Shown one piece after another: positions 1 to 7,761 of a stretch of 64,000 nucleotides of DNA. The DNA is taken from NCBI RefSeq assembly GCF_000758625.1, contig NZ_CP009283.1:6511001-6575000 (forward strand). The letters run 5' to 3'. Numbering within the stretch: position 1 is the first letter of the stretch; the number at the start of each line of letters is the position of its first letter. A program made the translations under genes and the position numbers. The notes below the pieces were generated by a model. That model saw only the letters and a program-made list of their open reading frames with translations, did no database searches and had not been told where the DNA came from. This DNA is from Paenibacillus sp. FSL R7-0273 (GTDB lineage: Bacteria; Bacillota; Bacilli; Paenibacillales; Paenibacillaceae).

Positions 1-419
1 ATGGTCCCGCTCTCAAATTCCTTTGCCATCGACACCGCATAGATCACAGGAAATACAATCAGAATGAGACCTAAGGACCGAAGCGATAATACCGAACTAA
101 GATAGCCGGCTGCTGTACCATAACTATAATCGTTAGCCGGAACAATATTATTTTGAAGATAAGCCTCATTTTCTTTCCACTGTTTTATGTATACATTCGT
201 AGTACCGGACTCTGCATTAAGCTGCGCGGCAGTCATATTCAGCTGCTGTTCAATGGAAGTGTTCCCTTGTTCTAATTTGTCTTTCCAATCAGCGGAAGAA
301 GGCAGTGAAAGAAACAGGAAAGCAGAAACAAGCAGCATAATAATTAACGAACTGAACCAGCTCTTACTCCGAAAAAACTTGTACATTTCAGCATTCACAA
401 CTTGAGCTACAGCACTCAT
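1..419 (-). CDS. ABC-2 type transporter permease, N-terminal part (runs off window)
   Basis: Reading the minus strand from an ATG that overlaps the stop codon of the upstream ATPase (ATGA overlap) gives an open frame of 139 codons that is still open at the window edge. It starts MSAVAQVVNAEMYKFFRSKS, followed by a hydrophobic segment (SSLIIMLLVSAFLFLSLP), a roughly 75-residue hydrophilic extracytoplasmic stretch, then a second hydrophobic segment (SLGLILIVFPVIYAVSM) and the sequence KEFESGT. A short cytoplasmic start, one membrane helix, a large outer loop and a KEFE(S/R)GT-like turn are typical of ABC-2 permeases paired with drug, lantibiotic or stress exporters. It is inferred to form the membrane channel for the ATPase encoded just before it. 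The substrate cannot be told. Confidence 0.8.
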   Translation of the reverse strand, partial: MSAVAQVVNAEMYKFFRSKSWFSSLIIMLLVSAFLFLSLPSSADWKDKLEQGNTSIEQQLNMTAAQLNAESGTTNVYIKQWKENEAYLQNNIVPANDYSYGTAAGYLSSVLSLRSLGLILIVFPVIYAVSMAKEFESGT

Positions 420-1321
420 CTCTTTCCGCCTCCCAGCAAGGTCATAAATGTCTCCTCCAGTGTATTCTTCTCTTCTTTCATATGGATGACCTTAATTCCG
501 TTTGTTTTCAGCAGCAGCAGAATATCCGTAAATACATCAAAATGGATCTGATTCAAGCGGATGACCTGATCCCTTTTCACGTCGACCTTTGTAAAATGAG
601 TTTTAATTAAGGCCATTGCTTTGACATCATCCGACGTCGATAAACTCATGTTGGAGAAATCGCCAGCCTCCTGAATTCTTATATCCTTAATCTGAATTAA
701 TCTTCCTTCACTCATCAAAATGGCACGGTCGCAAATGGCCTCCAGCTCGTTAAGCGTATGGCTTGAAAGAAACACGGCGGTTCCTCCTGCAGCCATTTTC
801 TTAAGAATATTCCTCAGCTCCGCTACTCCGTTAGGGTCTAGACCGTTAAAGGGCTCATCCAGAATCAGCAATGCGGGCTCTGCCAATATCGCCTGGGCAA
901 TGCCTAAACGCTGTCGCATACCCAGTGAATAGGTTTTTACTTTTTTATGAATGGCATCCGTTAATCCTAATAACGAGACAACCTCCTTGAGCCTGTCATT
1001 ATGGACGCTGCGCAGTTTGGAGTAATATTTCAGACACTGGAAGCCTGTAAGATACGGATAAAATAGGGGTGTCTCAATGATTGCGCCAATTTCTCTGATG
1101 TAACTAACAAATTGCTTATTTATATCCATTTCTTTTATATGTATAGAACCTGCGGAGATCCGGGACAGCCCCGTCATCAGTCTCATCAGAGTCGTTTTTC
1201 CAGCCCCGTTGGGCCCTACCAGCCCTACAATTTCACCTGCTTGTATGGAAAAACTAAAGTCTTTTAAGATAGCTTTTCCGTTAATGATTTTGGATACTTG
1301 ATTGCACTGTAGAACCGTCAT
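416..1321 (-). CDS. ABC transporter ATP-binding protein
   Basis: A 301-residue ATPase. The ABC signatures are in order: Walker A GPNGAGKTT near residue 40, Q-loop region, signature YSLGMRQRLGIAQA, Walker B ALLILDEPFNGLDP and the H-switch SSHTLNELE. The ATG at 1321 (MTVLQCNQVSK) is chosen because AGGAGG lies about ten bases before it; a longer reading to 1405 has no ribosome site. The C-terminal ~90 residues are the variable tail seen in BcrA/CcmA-type exporters. It powers export through the permease whose start codon overlaps its stop codon. The family includes bacitracin and lantibiotic immunity exporters as well as many of unknown substrate, so no narrower role is claimed. Confidence 0.9.
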   Translation of the reverse strand: MTVLQCNQVSKIINGKAILKDFSFSIQAGEIVGLVGPNGAGKTTLMRLMTGLSRISAGSIHIKEMDINKQFVSYIREIGAIIETPLFYPYLTGFQCLKYYSKLRSVHNDRLKEVVSLLGLTDAIHKKVKTYSLGMRQRLGIAQAILAEPALLILDEPFNGLDPNGVAELRNILKKMAAGGTAVFLSSHTLNELEAICDRAILMSEGRLIQIKDIRIQEAGDFSNMSLSTSDDVKAMALIKTHFTKVDVKRDQVIRLNQIHFDVFTDILLLLKTNGIKVIHMKEEKNTLEETFMTLLGGGKR

Positions 1322-1437
1322 TGCGTGCCAGCCTCCTTTAAGTAAAGACCGGATAAACTTACCATATATTCTCAAATAAAAAAAGAGTTTCCACAAAGAT
1401 TTCAATCCTAAGAATGACTCCGGTAGATAGATGCCAA

Positions 1438-1462
1438 TAAAAAAACCGCGCCTGCGCGCGGT
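1438..1462 (-). terminator. Rho-independent terminator of the melA/acetyltransferase operon
   Basis: On the minus strand a perfect six-base stem CCGCGC / GCGCGG with a four-base loop is followed by seven T residues. It lies about 25 bases after the acetyltransferase stop codon and before the ABC transporter gene, so it separates two operons that run in the same direction. Confidence 0.85.
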
Positions 1463-1485
1463 CCTCTACTCCTGCTATTCTGCTC

Positions 1486-2100
1486 CTACACCAAATCCGC
1501 CTTAACAATCCGCCGCCCTTTAAAATAAAACTGCTCATCCTGCTCATTAATCTCACGCAGCACCTTGCACGGATTGCCGATAGCCACAACGTTGGCAGGA
1601 ATATCCCTTGTAACGATACTCCCTGCACCGATTACCGTATTATCGCCGATTGTAATGCCCGGGAGAATAACGGCCCCTGCGCCGATCCAGCAATTTTTAC
1701 CGATTGTAACGGCGGCATTATATTGATAGGCCTGCTCACGCAGCTCCGGGAGGATGGGATGGCCGGCTGTAGCAACAGTCACGTTCGGGCCGAACATCGT
1801 GTAATCCCCGACGTAAATGTGGGTATCATCCACCATCGTCAGATTAAAGTTCGCATATATATTTTTGCCAAAATGGACATGCTTTCCGCCCCAGTTCGCA
1901 TGAAACGGCGGTTCGATGTAGCAGTTCTCGCCGATCTCTGCAAACATTTCCCTCAGCATTTCCATTCTTTTGGCATATTCACTTGGCCGGGTGCGGTTGA
2001 AATCATACAGCTGTTCGAGACAAAGCGTCTGCTCCTTCATAATCTCCTCGTCACCGGGCAGATACAAACTTACGTCATGGAGCTTGTCTTTCATATTCAT
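1486..2100 (-). CDS. Maltose/galactoside O-acetyltransferase-like (left-handed beta helix)
   Basis: A 204-residue LbH-type acetyltransferase. It begins with the Mac domain (LYLPGDEEIMKEQ, then LYDFNRTRPSE) and continues with hexapeptide-repeat coils such as IGDNTVIGAGSIVTRDIP and IGKNCWIGAGAVILPG. The catalytic-type histidine is in TVATAGHPILP. It would transfer an acetyl group from acetyl-CoA to a sugar hydroxyl in the cytoplasm. The ATG at 2100 is chosen because AAGGAG lies nine bases upstream. It follows the alpha-galactosidase by 13 bases and shares its terminator, so the two are probably co-transcribed. The family resemblance is to LacA/Maa, but the physiological acceptor is not visible. 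Confidence 0.85.
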   Translation of the reverse strand: MNMKDKLHDVSLYLPGDEEIMKEQTLCLEQLYDFNRTRPSEYAKRMEMLREMFAEIGENCYIEPPFHANWGGKHVHFGKNIYANFNLTMVDDTHIYVGDYTMFGPNVTVATAGHPILPELREQAYQYNAAVTIGKNCWIGAGAVILPGITIGDNTVIGAGSIVTRDIPANVVAIGNPCKVLREINEQDEQFYFKGRRIVKADLV

Positions 2101-2113
2101 TGCATAAATCTCC

Positions 2114-3415
2114 TTAGTTAAATTTAGGCAGCCAGCTGCCGTGGGCCTCAATCAAATCATCGCATAGCGCCACAATATCATCCAGTGACAGCTCGGCAGC
2201 CGTGTGCGGATCAAGCATTGCTGCATGGTAGATATGCTCTTTTTTGCCGGTTATAGCGGCTTCTATCGTCAACAGCTGGGTGTTGATATTCGTTCTGTTC
2301 AGTGCAGCCAGCTGCGGCGGAAGGTCTCCGGCATAGGTCGGACTAATCCCGTTTCTGTTAACGAGACACGGAACCTCGACGCAGGCCTCATCCGGAAGAT
2401 TCGTAATTAATCCGGTATTCAGCACATTCCCGCCGATTGTGTAAGGGATGTCCGTCTCAATGGCCTCAAGGATATAGGATGCGTATTCGTGCGACCGCTG
2501 ATGCTCCAGATGTACATCCCCTACCAGCTCATCTCTCATCTTCGTCCAGTTACTGATCTGCTCGCGGCAGCGGCGCGGATATTCATCCAGCGGAATGTTC
2601 AACTGGTCAATCAGCTCCGGGTAGTTTCTTTTGATAAAATAAGGATGATACTCCGCACTGTGCTCAGAAGATTCTGTAACATAGTAGCCGAATTTATTCA
2701 TCAGCTCGAACCGGACCATGTCGGAGTGCTTCCCTGCCTGCTGTTTCTCCTTAGCCCGTCTCTTGATCTCAGGATACAAATCTACCCCGTCACGCGAAAC
2801 CTCCAGCAGCCAGGCCATATGATTAATCCCGGCAATCCTTGATTTAACTCCCGTATCATCCATCCCCAGCGATTTAAAAAGCTCCGGCACACACACCTGC
2901 ACGCTATGGCATAATCCGACCGTCTGCACTCCGGCATACCGGCTCATATAGTTGGTCAGCACTGCCATCGGATTCGTGTAATTCAGGAATAGCACATCCG
3001 GGCACACCTCGCGGATATCCGCTGCGAACTCGTCCAGCACAGGAATGGTCCGCAGATTCCGGAAAATCCCGCCGATCCCGATCGTATCCGCAATAGTCTG
3101 ACGCAGCCCGTATTTCTTGGGGATTTCAAAATCGGTAATGGTACACGGATCATACCCTCCGACCTGGATCGCATTAATGGCATACTTCGCTCCGCGCAGT
3201 GCCTCTTTACGGTCTGTATATGCCTTTATGTTGCATCTGCTTCCAGAGGTTGTACGGATATTGTTAAGCATAATTTCAGAGTCGCGCAGCCGCTCGGGAT
3301 TAATATCGAACAGGGCAATCTCAAAATCCTGAAGTGCCGGCGTGAGCAGACAGTCACCCAGGACATTTTTAGCGAAAACAGTGCTTCCGGCTCCTAAAAA
3401 TACAATTTTGCTCAT
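2114..3415 (-). CDS. melA: Alpha-galactosidase, glycoside hydrolase family 4
   Basis: A 433-residue protein of typical GH4 length. Near the N-terminus is the NAD-binding turn FLGAGSTVFAKN with an acidic residue after the next strand (ALFDINPERL). The metal site residues are seen in GLCHSVQVC and AGINHMAWLLE, and NYTNPM is the usual GH4 phosphate/sugar-binding segment. GH4 enzymes use NAD+ and a divalent metal to split the glycosidic bond by oxidation, elimination and addition. The sequence looks most like the MelA (alpha-galactosidase) branch rather than the 6-phospho-glucosidases. A divergent AraC regulator and a following acetyltransferase suggest a small inducible sugar-use unit. No sugar transporter is present next to it. 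Confidence 0.88.
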   Translation of the reverse strand: MSKIVFLGAGSTVFAKNVLGDCLLTPALQDFEIALFDINPERLRDSEIMLNNIRTTSGSRCNIKAYTDRKEALRGAKYAINAIQVGGYDPCTITDFEIPKKYGLRQTIADTIGIGGIFRNLRTIPVLDEFAADIREVCPDVLFLNYTNPMAVLTNYMSRYAGVQTVGLCHSVQVCVPELFKSLGMDDTGVKSRIAGINHMAWLLEVSRDGVDLYPEIKRRAKEKQQAGKHSDMVRFELMNKFGYYVTESSEHSAEYHPYFIKRNYPELIDQLNIPLDEYPRRCREQISNWTKMRDELVGDVHLEHQRSHEYASYILEAIETDIPYTIGGNVLNTGLITNLPDEACVEVPCLVNRNGISPTYAGDLPPQLAALNRTNINTQLLTIEAAITGKKEHIYHAAMLDPHTAAELSLDDIVALCDDLIEAHGSWLPKFN

Positions 3416-3579
3416 CGATTACACGCTCCTTTTGTTCAATACCCTTTGGGTTGATAATGATTTGTATATCCCTTACTATAAAATCACAGCGGCAAAATAG
3501 GCATGGAACATTGCCACCTCTGCATGGAGATTTGTAGTATCATTTATTTTCATACATTTTAACAACCAGGAGCGCTATA

Positions 3580-4452
3580 ATGGAAAACCCGGAGCATTAT
3601 GAGTACAGGATACAGATTAACCCCTACTTATTGAATACGGATCTGAATATAACCTTTGCCGGTGCTGCCAGGCCCGAGCCAGGTCATAAAATCGGCCCAG
3701 CCGTCCATCATTACATCCTGATTCATACAGTAGAAAGCGGGTACGGCACCTTTGTCTGGCAAGGGAAAAGCTACCGGCTTGGCCAGGGCGATACCTTTGT
3801 TATTTTTCCCGGTGTATTATTCAGCTACCAGGCAGATCATGCTGAGCCCTGGAGCTACCGCTGGATTGCCGTTCAAGGCCCGCAGGCTCTAGATATGCTG
3901 CAAAAAACAGGCATGACCATCACCGATCCCATCGTCAGAGGGGCTGATCCTGAACATCTGGGTGACCTGTTTGAAACCATCGAGCGGGTGCTGGGACAGC
4001 AGTCGGGTGAAGCAGTAACTACTTTAGCTACAGACGGCTGGTTCCGCATCCTTCTGGCTGAATTTGCCCGCCTGAATACCCATAAGCTGCGTTACTCCTC
4101 GGCCGAAGCCTTAACCGACTCCGAACGAGTAGTGGAGCAGGCGATCCGCTGGTTCCAGACCCAGTACATGCTGCCCGTCTCGATTGAACAATTGGCAGCC
4201 TCCTTCAGCTATCACCGGACCCATTTCACTAAAGTGTTCAAGCAGCTGACCAGCCTCTCTCCCAAGCAGTACATCAATCAGGTCCGCATGGAACGGGCCA
4301 AGGAGCTATTGAGCACAAACTTAAGCGTGGAACAGGTGGGGAATTCCTGCGGCTTCACCGACCCCCTGTATTTCTCTAAGCAGTTTAAGCACTGGACGGG
4401 GGAGTCGCCGAGTCAGTTCCGGGAGGGATTACGGCGGGGATTAGACGGGTGA
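3580..4452 (+). CDS. AraC-family transcriptional regulator
   Basis: A 290-residue regulator. The N-terminal ~150 residues form a cupin-like sugar-sensing domain (YRLGQGDTFVIFPGVLFSYQ is characteristic). The C-terminal ~100 residues carry two helix-turn-helix motifs (IEQLAASFSYHRTHFTKVFK and VEQVGNSCGFTDPLYFSKQF) ending in the classical P-x-QFR signature. It is transcribed away from melA across a 164-base gap and probably controls the alpha-galactosidase operon in response to a sugar. AGGAG precedes the ATG by nine bases. The effector is not known; raffinose-family sugars would be the natural guess from the neighbour. Confidence 0.88.
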   Translation: MENPEHYEYRIQINPYLLNTDLNITFAGAARPEPGHKIGPAVHHYILIHTVESGYGTFVWQGKSYRLGQGDTFVIFPGVLFSYQADHAEPWSYRWIAVQGPQALDMLQKTGMTITDPIVRGADPEHLGDLFETIERVLGQQSGEAVTTLATDGWFRILLAEFARLNTHKLRYSSAEALTDSERVVEQAIRWFQTQYMLPVSIEQLAASFSYHRTHFTKVFKQLTSLSPKQYINQVRMERAKELLSTNLSVEQVGNSCGFTDPLYFSKQFKHWTGESPSQFREGLRRGLDG

Positions 4453-4464
4453 GCATACACAAAT

Positions 4465-4510
4465 AAGCCCGACTGAGCCGTAGGGCTCTTCAGGCTTGGA
4501 TCGGGCTTTT
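4465..4510 (+). terminator. Terminator after the AraC regulator gene
   Basis: AAGCCCGA at 4465 pairs with TCGGGCTT at 4501 and is followed by TTTT; a smaller hairpin GAGCC/GGGCTC lies inside it. It starts 12 bases after the regulator stop codon. The A-rich other flank means it may also serve the histidine phosphatase gene that ends at 4556 on the opposite strand. Confidence 0.8.
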
Positions 4511-4555
4511 GCAGATTGCGGGAGATAATTGATTCCAGTAGCTCTTTTAATTCTA

Positions 4556-5122
4556 CTAACTCTGTCCGCTCCACTCTCTCGTTACCCTGTTTAACTGCAG
4601 ACCGGAGAACTCCGCCTTATAAAGATCCGGCATGGATGCAGACTGCCAGAAGTCAAAACCATAAAGTCGATCGAAATGATTCAGGAGAAGCGTCATTATA
4701 TCTCCATGCGTTCCGATTACGATGCTGTCACCGGCATGTTGGCTGAGCAGCTGCTCTACTACCCGGACAGCACGTTTCTGTGCCGTGGCAGAAGACTCGC
4801 CGCCTGGAAAAGAAAAGGTGAAGTCCTTATATACTGCGTGTTTAGCTTCATAAAAGCCGGTACCGGCTATATCTCCGATTGTCCTCTCCCTCAAATCATC
4901 GATAAGCTGTATATCCTGCCCCCGTTCCTCCGCCAGCGGCCTAATCGTCGAGATTGCCCGTTCGTACGGGCTGGAATAGAAATGATCGCATTTTTCATTA
5001 TGTAGAATTAGCTTTACTCTTTCAGCATCCTGCTGCCCTTTAGGCGAAAGGCCTCTTTCCAGCTCCATTCCCGCTATATAGGGCGATTCGGCGTGACGGA
5101 CAAGATAAAGAATGGTGTTCAA
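4556..5122 (-). CDS. Histidine phosphatase family protein
   Basis: A 188-residue member of the phosphoglycerate-mutase-like histidine phosphatases. The N-terminal catalytic motif is LVRHAES, a variant of the usual RHG(E) in which A replaces G. ERGLSPKGQQDA is the next conserved block, YSSPYERAISTI holds the second arginine and GTHGDIM the second catalytic histidine. The reaction is removal of a phosphate through a phosphohistidine intermediate; the substrate is unknown. It begins with a TTG codon six bases after GGGAGGAG. It stands alone between terminators. Confidence 0.85.
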   Translation of the reverse strand: MNTILYLVRHAESPYIAGMELERGLSPKGQQDAERVKLILHNEKCDHFYSSPYERAISTIRPLAEERGQDIQLIDDLRERTIGDIAGTGFYEAKHAVYKDFTFSFPGGESSATAQKRAVRVVEQLLSQHAGDSIVIGTHGDIMTLLLNHFDRLYGFDFWQSASMPDLYKAEFSGLQLNRVTREWSGQS

Positions 5123-5178
5123 GGTTGCTCCTCCCGGTGCCTTAGCGGAATTCGTTAATGTCTGATTGGGCCAGCCAG

Positions 5179-5368
5179 TTTAGCTGCAGTTTGTGCAATT
5201 AAATCCAGTGTAAAATTGAATTCGCACCGTTTAAGTGTATTTCGTGCAACTATAATGAGGCAAATAGCAGCATTCAGCGCTTTTTCTTAAAAATAAGTGT
5301 ATAGAATACATTTATATTCTATTTATGCAAAAAAACAGGTGTTTTAGTTGTACAAAGTACACTTAAAA
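5179..5368. repeat. Intergenic cluster of ~25-bp imperfect palindromes (cluster A)
   Basis: Three units of the form TTTA-R-NTGYA-N(3-5)-GTRCA-N-YTWWAA occur at 5179-5203, 5230-5255 and 5342-5368, for example TTTTAGTTGTACAAAGTACA running on into CTTAAAA. The same kind of unit appears four times at 43378-43567. The last copy, with flanking GGTGTTTTA/TAAAACACC, makes a long hairpin that could end transcription. No open frame is credible in the 304 bases between the phosphatase and the SUFU gene. These look like genus-specific dispersed repeats, judged by eye. Confidence 0.5.
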
Positions 5369-5426
5369 CACCTTCTACCTATGGAGTACCTGCAGTATCC
5401 TGCCAACCTGGCCTTCAGGCTAGCTC

Positions 5427-6491
5427 TCAGCCAATAGTTTCAACAACCTGGCCGTCCTGATCCTTAATATACGTCTTGTTCACCCGCACGATCAGCCCTT
5501 TGCCGGAGGACAGCTTATATTCACCCTCTATTGGCTGGAGTATCGCTGACAGCTCCCGGACAGCAGCCTCGCTTAGGCCAATCCGCACAGTCTGCTCCTC
5601 TTCCCCGAACACCGTCTCCGGTGAAGGCTCGAGTATGACCCGCAGCTTCTGGCTGATTAAGGCCAGCTCCTTGCCCTTCGACAGCCGGGCGCTAAGGAGT
5701 TTTGCCACCATCTCGGCCTGCTTGGCGCCCATGGTCAGGACAGCTGGCGCTTTGCCGAATAAACGGCTTTTGCCGGGCTCCCATTCCAGCTGGTCCACAT
5801 AGAAAAAGCCTGTGCTCGATCCGTCCCGCTCAATTCCCGTCCGTAGGGCATCCTTTATACCGGGAACCAGCAGCAACGAATCACGCAAAAGATCGGTAAT
5901 ATAGTAGGGGAGCTCCTCTTCTGCCGCATGCAGAAAAGCATTCGTATTCCACGTGGTCATAGCCTCCAGCTCATCCGCCGTAATTCCGACCATTTGCAGA
6001 AACTCCACACGTCCGTTAAGTGTATCGATGGCCGGAAGCTCCGGATCATCCGTAAAGGCAAGCGCCGTCAGCTTGGTATCTGCCCCCAGACAGATCGGGC
6101 CGTTCGCATCCAGATAGTGTCCGGACGCAAAAATATTACCGCTCGAAAACACATATCTCGCCATATTTTGCAGAAGATTAAGCGCCCAGGCCGGCGGCTC
6201 CTCCTCATCCGCAGCACGCACCAGCCGGAGGGTCAGCTCAAAGCCATAGCCGCTGTATTCCGGATCACTGGACTCTTTGGCATACAGCTCCGAGAAGCCA
6301 TACGTTACAAAATGCCAATGGGGATAAGGCTTCTCTGCCTTATACGCACTAATTCCCCGAAGTGGGTCCTTGCCTCCCAGGCCATATGGGATGAGGGTAC
6401 CGTAATGCTTCGGCTCCTGCTCTCCATACAATCTGTTCATCTGCTCATTGATGGCATCCCAGCCGGTTGCTTCAACTTCCTCCTGGCTCAT
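5427..6491 (-). CDS. Suppressor of fused (SUFU) domain protein
   Basis: A 354-residue protein. The N-terminal ~200 residues fit the bacterial SUFU domain: GWDAINEQMNRLYGEQEPKH, then YPHWHFVTYGFSELY and GYGFELTLRLVR with the conserved W and aromatic residues. The C-terminal part after about residue 210 is a second region with LLSARLSKGKELALIS that I do not recognise. The start MSQEEVEATGW at 6491 is preceded by GGGAGGGAG; the frame is open to 6626 but without a ribosome site. Bacterial SUFU proteins have no settled biochemical role; some act as immunity or effector-binding proteins in toxin loci. No toxin is visible beside it here. Confidence 0.82.
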   Translation of the reverse strand: MSQEEVEATGWDAINEQMNRLYGEQEPKHYGTLIPYGLGGKDPLRGISAYKAEKPYPHWHFVTYGFSELYAKESSDPEYSGYGFELTLRLVRAADEEEPPAWALNLLQNMARYVFSSGNIFASGHYLDANGPICLGADTKLTALAFTDDPELPAIDTLNGRVEFLQMVGITADELEAMTTWNTNAFLHAAEEELPYYITDLLRDSLLLVPGIKDALRTGIERDGSSTGFFYVDQLEWEPGKSRLFGKAPAVLTMGAKQAEMVAKLLSARLSKGKELALISQKLRVILEPSPETVFGEEEQTVRIGLSEAAVRELSAILQPIEGEYKLSSGKGLIVRVNKTYIKDQDGQVVETIG

Positions 6492-6886
6492 GTTACTCCC
6501 TCCCGAAATCAAAAATTTATGTATTTCCAACATTACCCTTATCAAGGCACGCTTAAGCAACCCGGCTTGAGAACCGTTGGCCGACCGATGTATCTCATGG
6601 TTGTTACTCCTTCTGCTATCATTCAAGGTCCTGCTTTGCTAAATCCAAGGCTACGCTCTCAGCATGGATTTGTCATTGAATAGATGGTTCTTTGAGGCCT
6701 GCAATTCTTTTCTAAAAGCCTGCTCAGTCAGGGTCCCTCTAAGTTTCATATTTTGGCACCTGCCCTCCTTTTCCCGGCATAACATTCAACCCTCCTAAAT
6801 ATTGTATCAGCTTCTCCCAGTATCTTATAGTAGAGGAAGAAGGTATCTCCCATTTCAAAAATAAATTTTCAGCAGGAGCGTGCAAT
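6492..6886. other. 395-base intergenic region, no gene seen
   Basis: The region lies between the divergent SUFU and DUF2785 genes, so it should hold both promoters. An AGGAG ribosome site for the rightward gene is at about 6873. I see no convincing -35/-10 pair, hairpin or RNA gene. The open frames that cross it lack ribosome sites and family features. Confidence 0.4.
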
Positions 6887-7711
6887 ATGCAATTAAAGCA
6901 ACGATTGATCTTGATAAAAGAAAACGGCTACCAGGCACCTCCCGATGTCTACGGACTGGTACAGGAAATGATACATAACATCGGATCGGCGGATGCTGAG
7001 CTGCGGGATGAGCTGATCTATGAAATTTTGTCACAATGGATTCCCGGAAACATCCTGACTGCAGGAGAACTAGGGCAGCTCCTCCCTATTCTTTTAGATG
7101 AAGAGCATCTGCTGTTTAAGCTGGGGGAGACCGGCACAGACTCTGTCTTCACCCGTTCTTTCTCTATGCTAGTGATTCCGCTGGTCTTTACCCGGCATAA
7201 TGAATCCCCCTTTCTCTCAAAAGAGCAAATTCATCACATTAAAGAGAGTGTATTTAACAGCCTGCGCAAGGAACGGGATTACCGCGGGTATGAAGGGGAA
7301 AAGGGCTGGGCTCATGCCATAGCGCATGGAGCAGATGCATTAGACGAGCTGGCTCAATGTTCCGTGCTGGATAGGAGCGATCTTTCAACGATCCTTAGCC
7401 TCGTCCACGAAAAGGTGACCCTAACAGACCAGATTTACGCCGACGGGGAGGATGAGCGGTTAGTACGGCCTGTTGTTAGTGTGCTAAACCGGAAACTGCT
7501 CAGCCGGGCAGCTGTGGAGCAATGGATTCGCAGCTTCGCTGATGTAGAGAAAAGCCCCGAGTTCCTGCCTGCCTTCAGGCAAAGGGTTAATATCAAGAAT
7601 TTTCTGAAAAGCTTATACTTCCGCGTTAAATACTACAAGGTGCATGATGATCTCTGCCCGGCTATTGAGCAGACCTTGTATAAAGCGGAACCAGTCTACT
7701 ATACCCGATAA
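6887..7711 (+). CDS. DUF2785 domain-containing protein
   Basis: A 274-residue soluble protein without signal peptide or membrane helix. Features of DUF2785 are LRDELIYEILSQWI near residue 40, DSVFTRSFSMLVI near 95, and the conserved block EKGWAHAIAHGADALDELAQ near 150, which carries two histidines and an aspartate. It is largely helical. No biochemical function is established for the family as far as I know. It stands alone, with AGGAG before the ATG, and meets the kdp operon tail to tail across a hairpin. Confidence 0.85.
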   Translation: MQLKQRLILIKENGYQAPPDVYGLVQEMIHNIGSADAELRDELIYEILSQWIPGNILTAGELGQLLPILLDEEHLLFKLGETGTDSVFTRSFSMLVIPLVFTRHNESPFLSKEQIHHIKESVFNSLRKERDYRGYEGEKGWAHAIAHGADALDELAQCSVLDRSDLSTILSLVHEKVTLTDQIYADGEDERLVRPVVSVLNRKLLSRAAVEQWIRSFADVEKSPEFLPAFRQRVNIKNFLKSLYFRVKYYKVHDDLCPAIEQTLYKAEPVYYTR

Positions 7712-7739
7712 GCAACTCCTGGCCCCGGCTAAATAGAAT

Positions 7740-7761
7740 AGGGCTCCCTCACGGGAACCCT
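7740..7761. terminator. Shared hairpin between convergent genes
   Basis: A nine-base stem AGGGCTCCC / GGGAACCCT (one mismatch) with a four-base loop sits between the DUF2785 stop codon and the 3' end of the kdpD-like gene. The flanks are T-rich on one side and A/T mixed on the other, so it could act in either direction. The T-tracts are weak. Confidence 0.55.
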
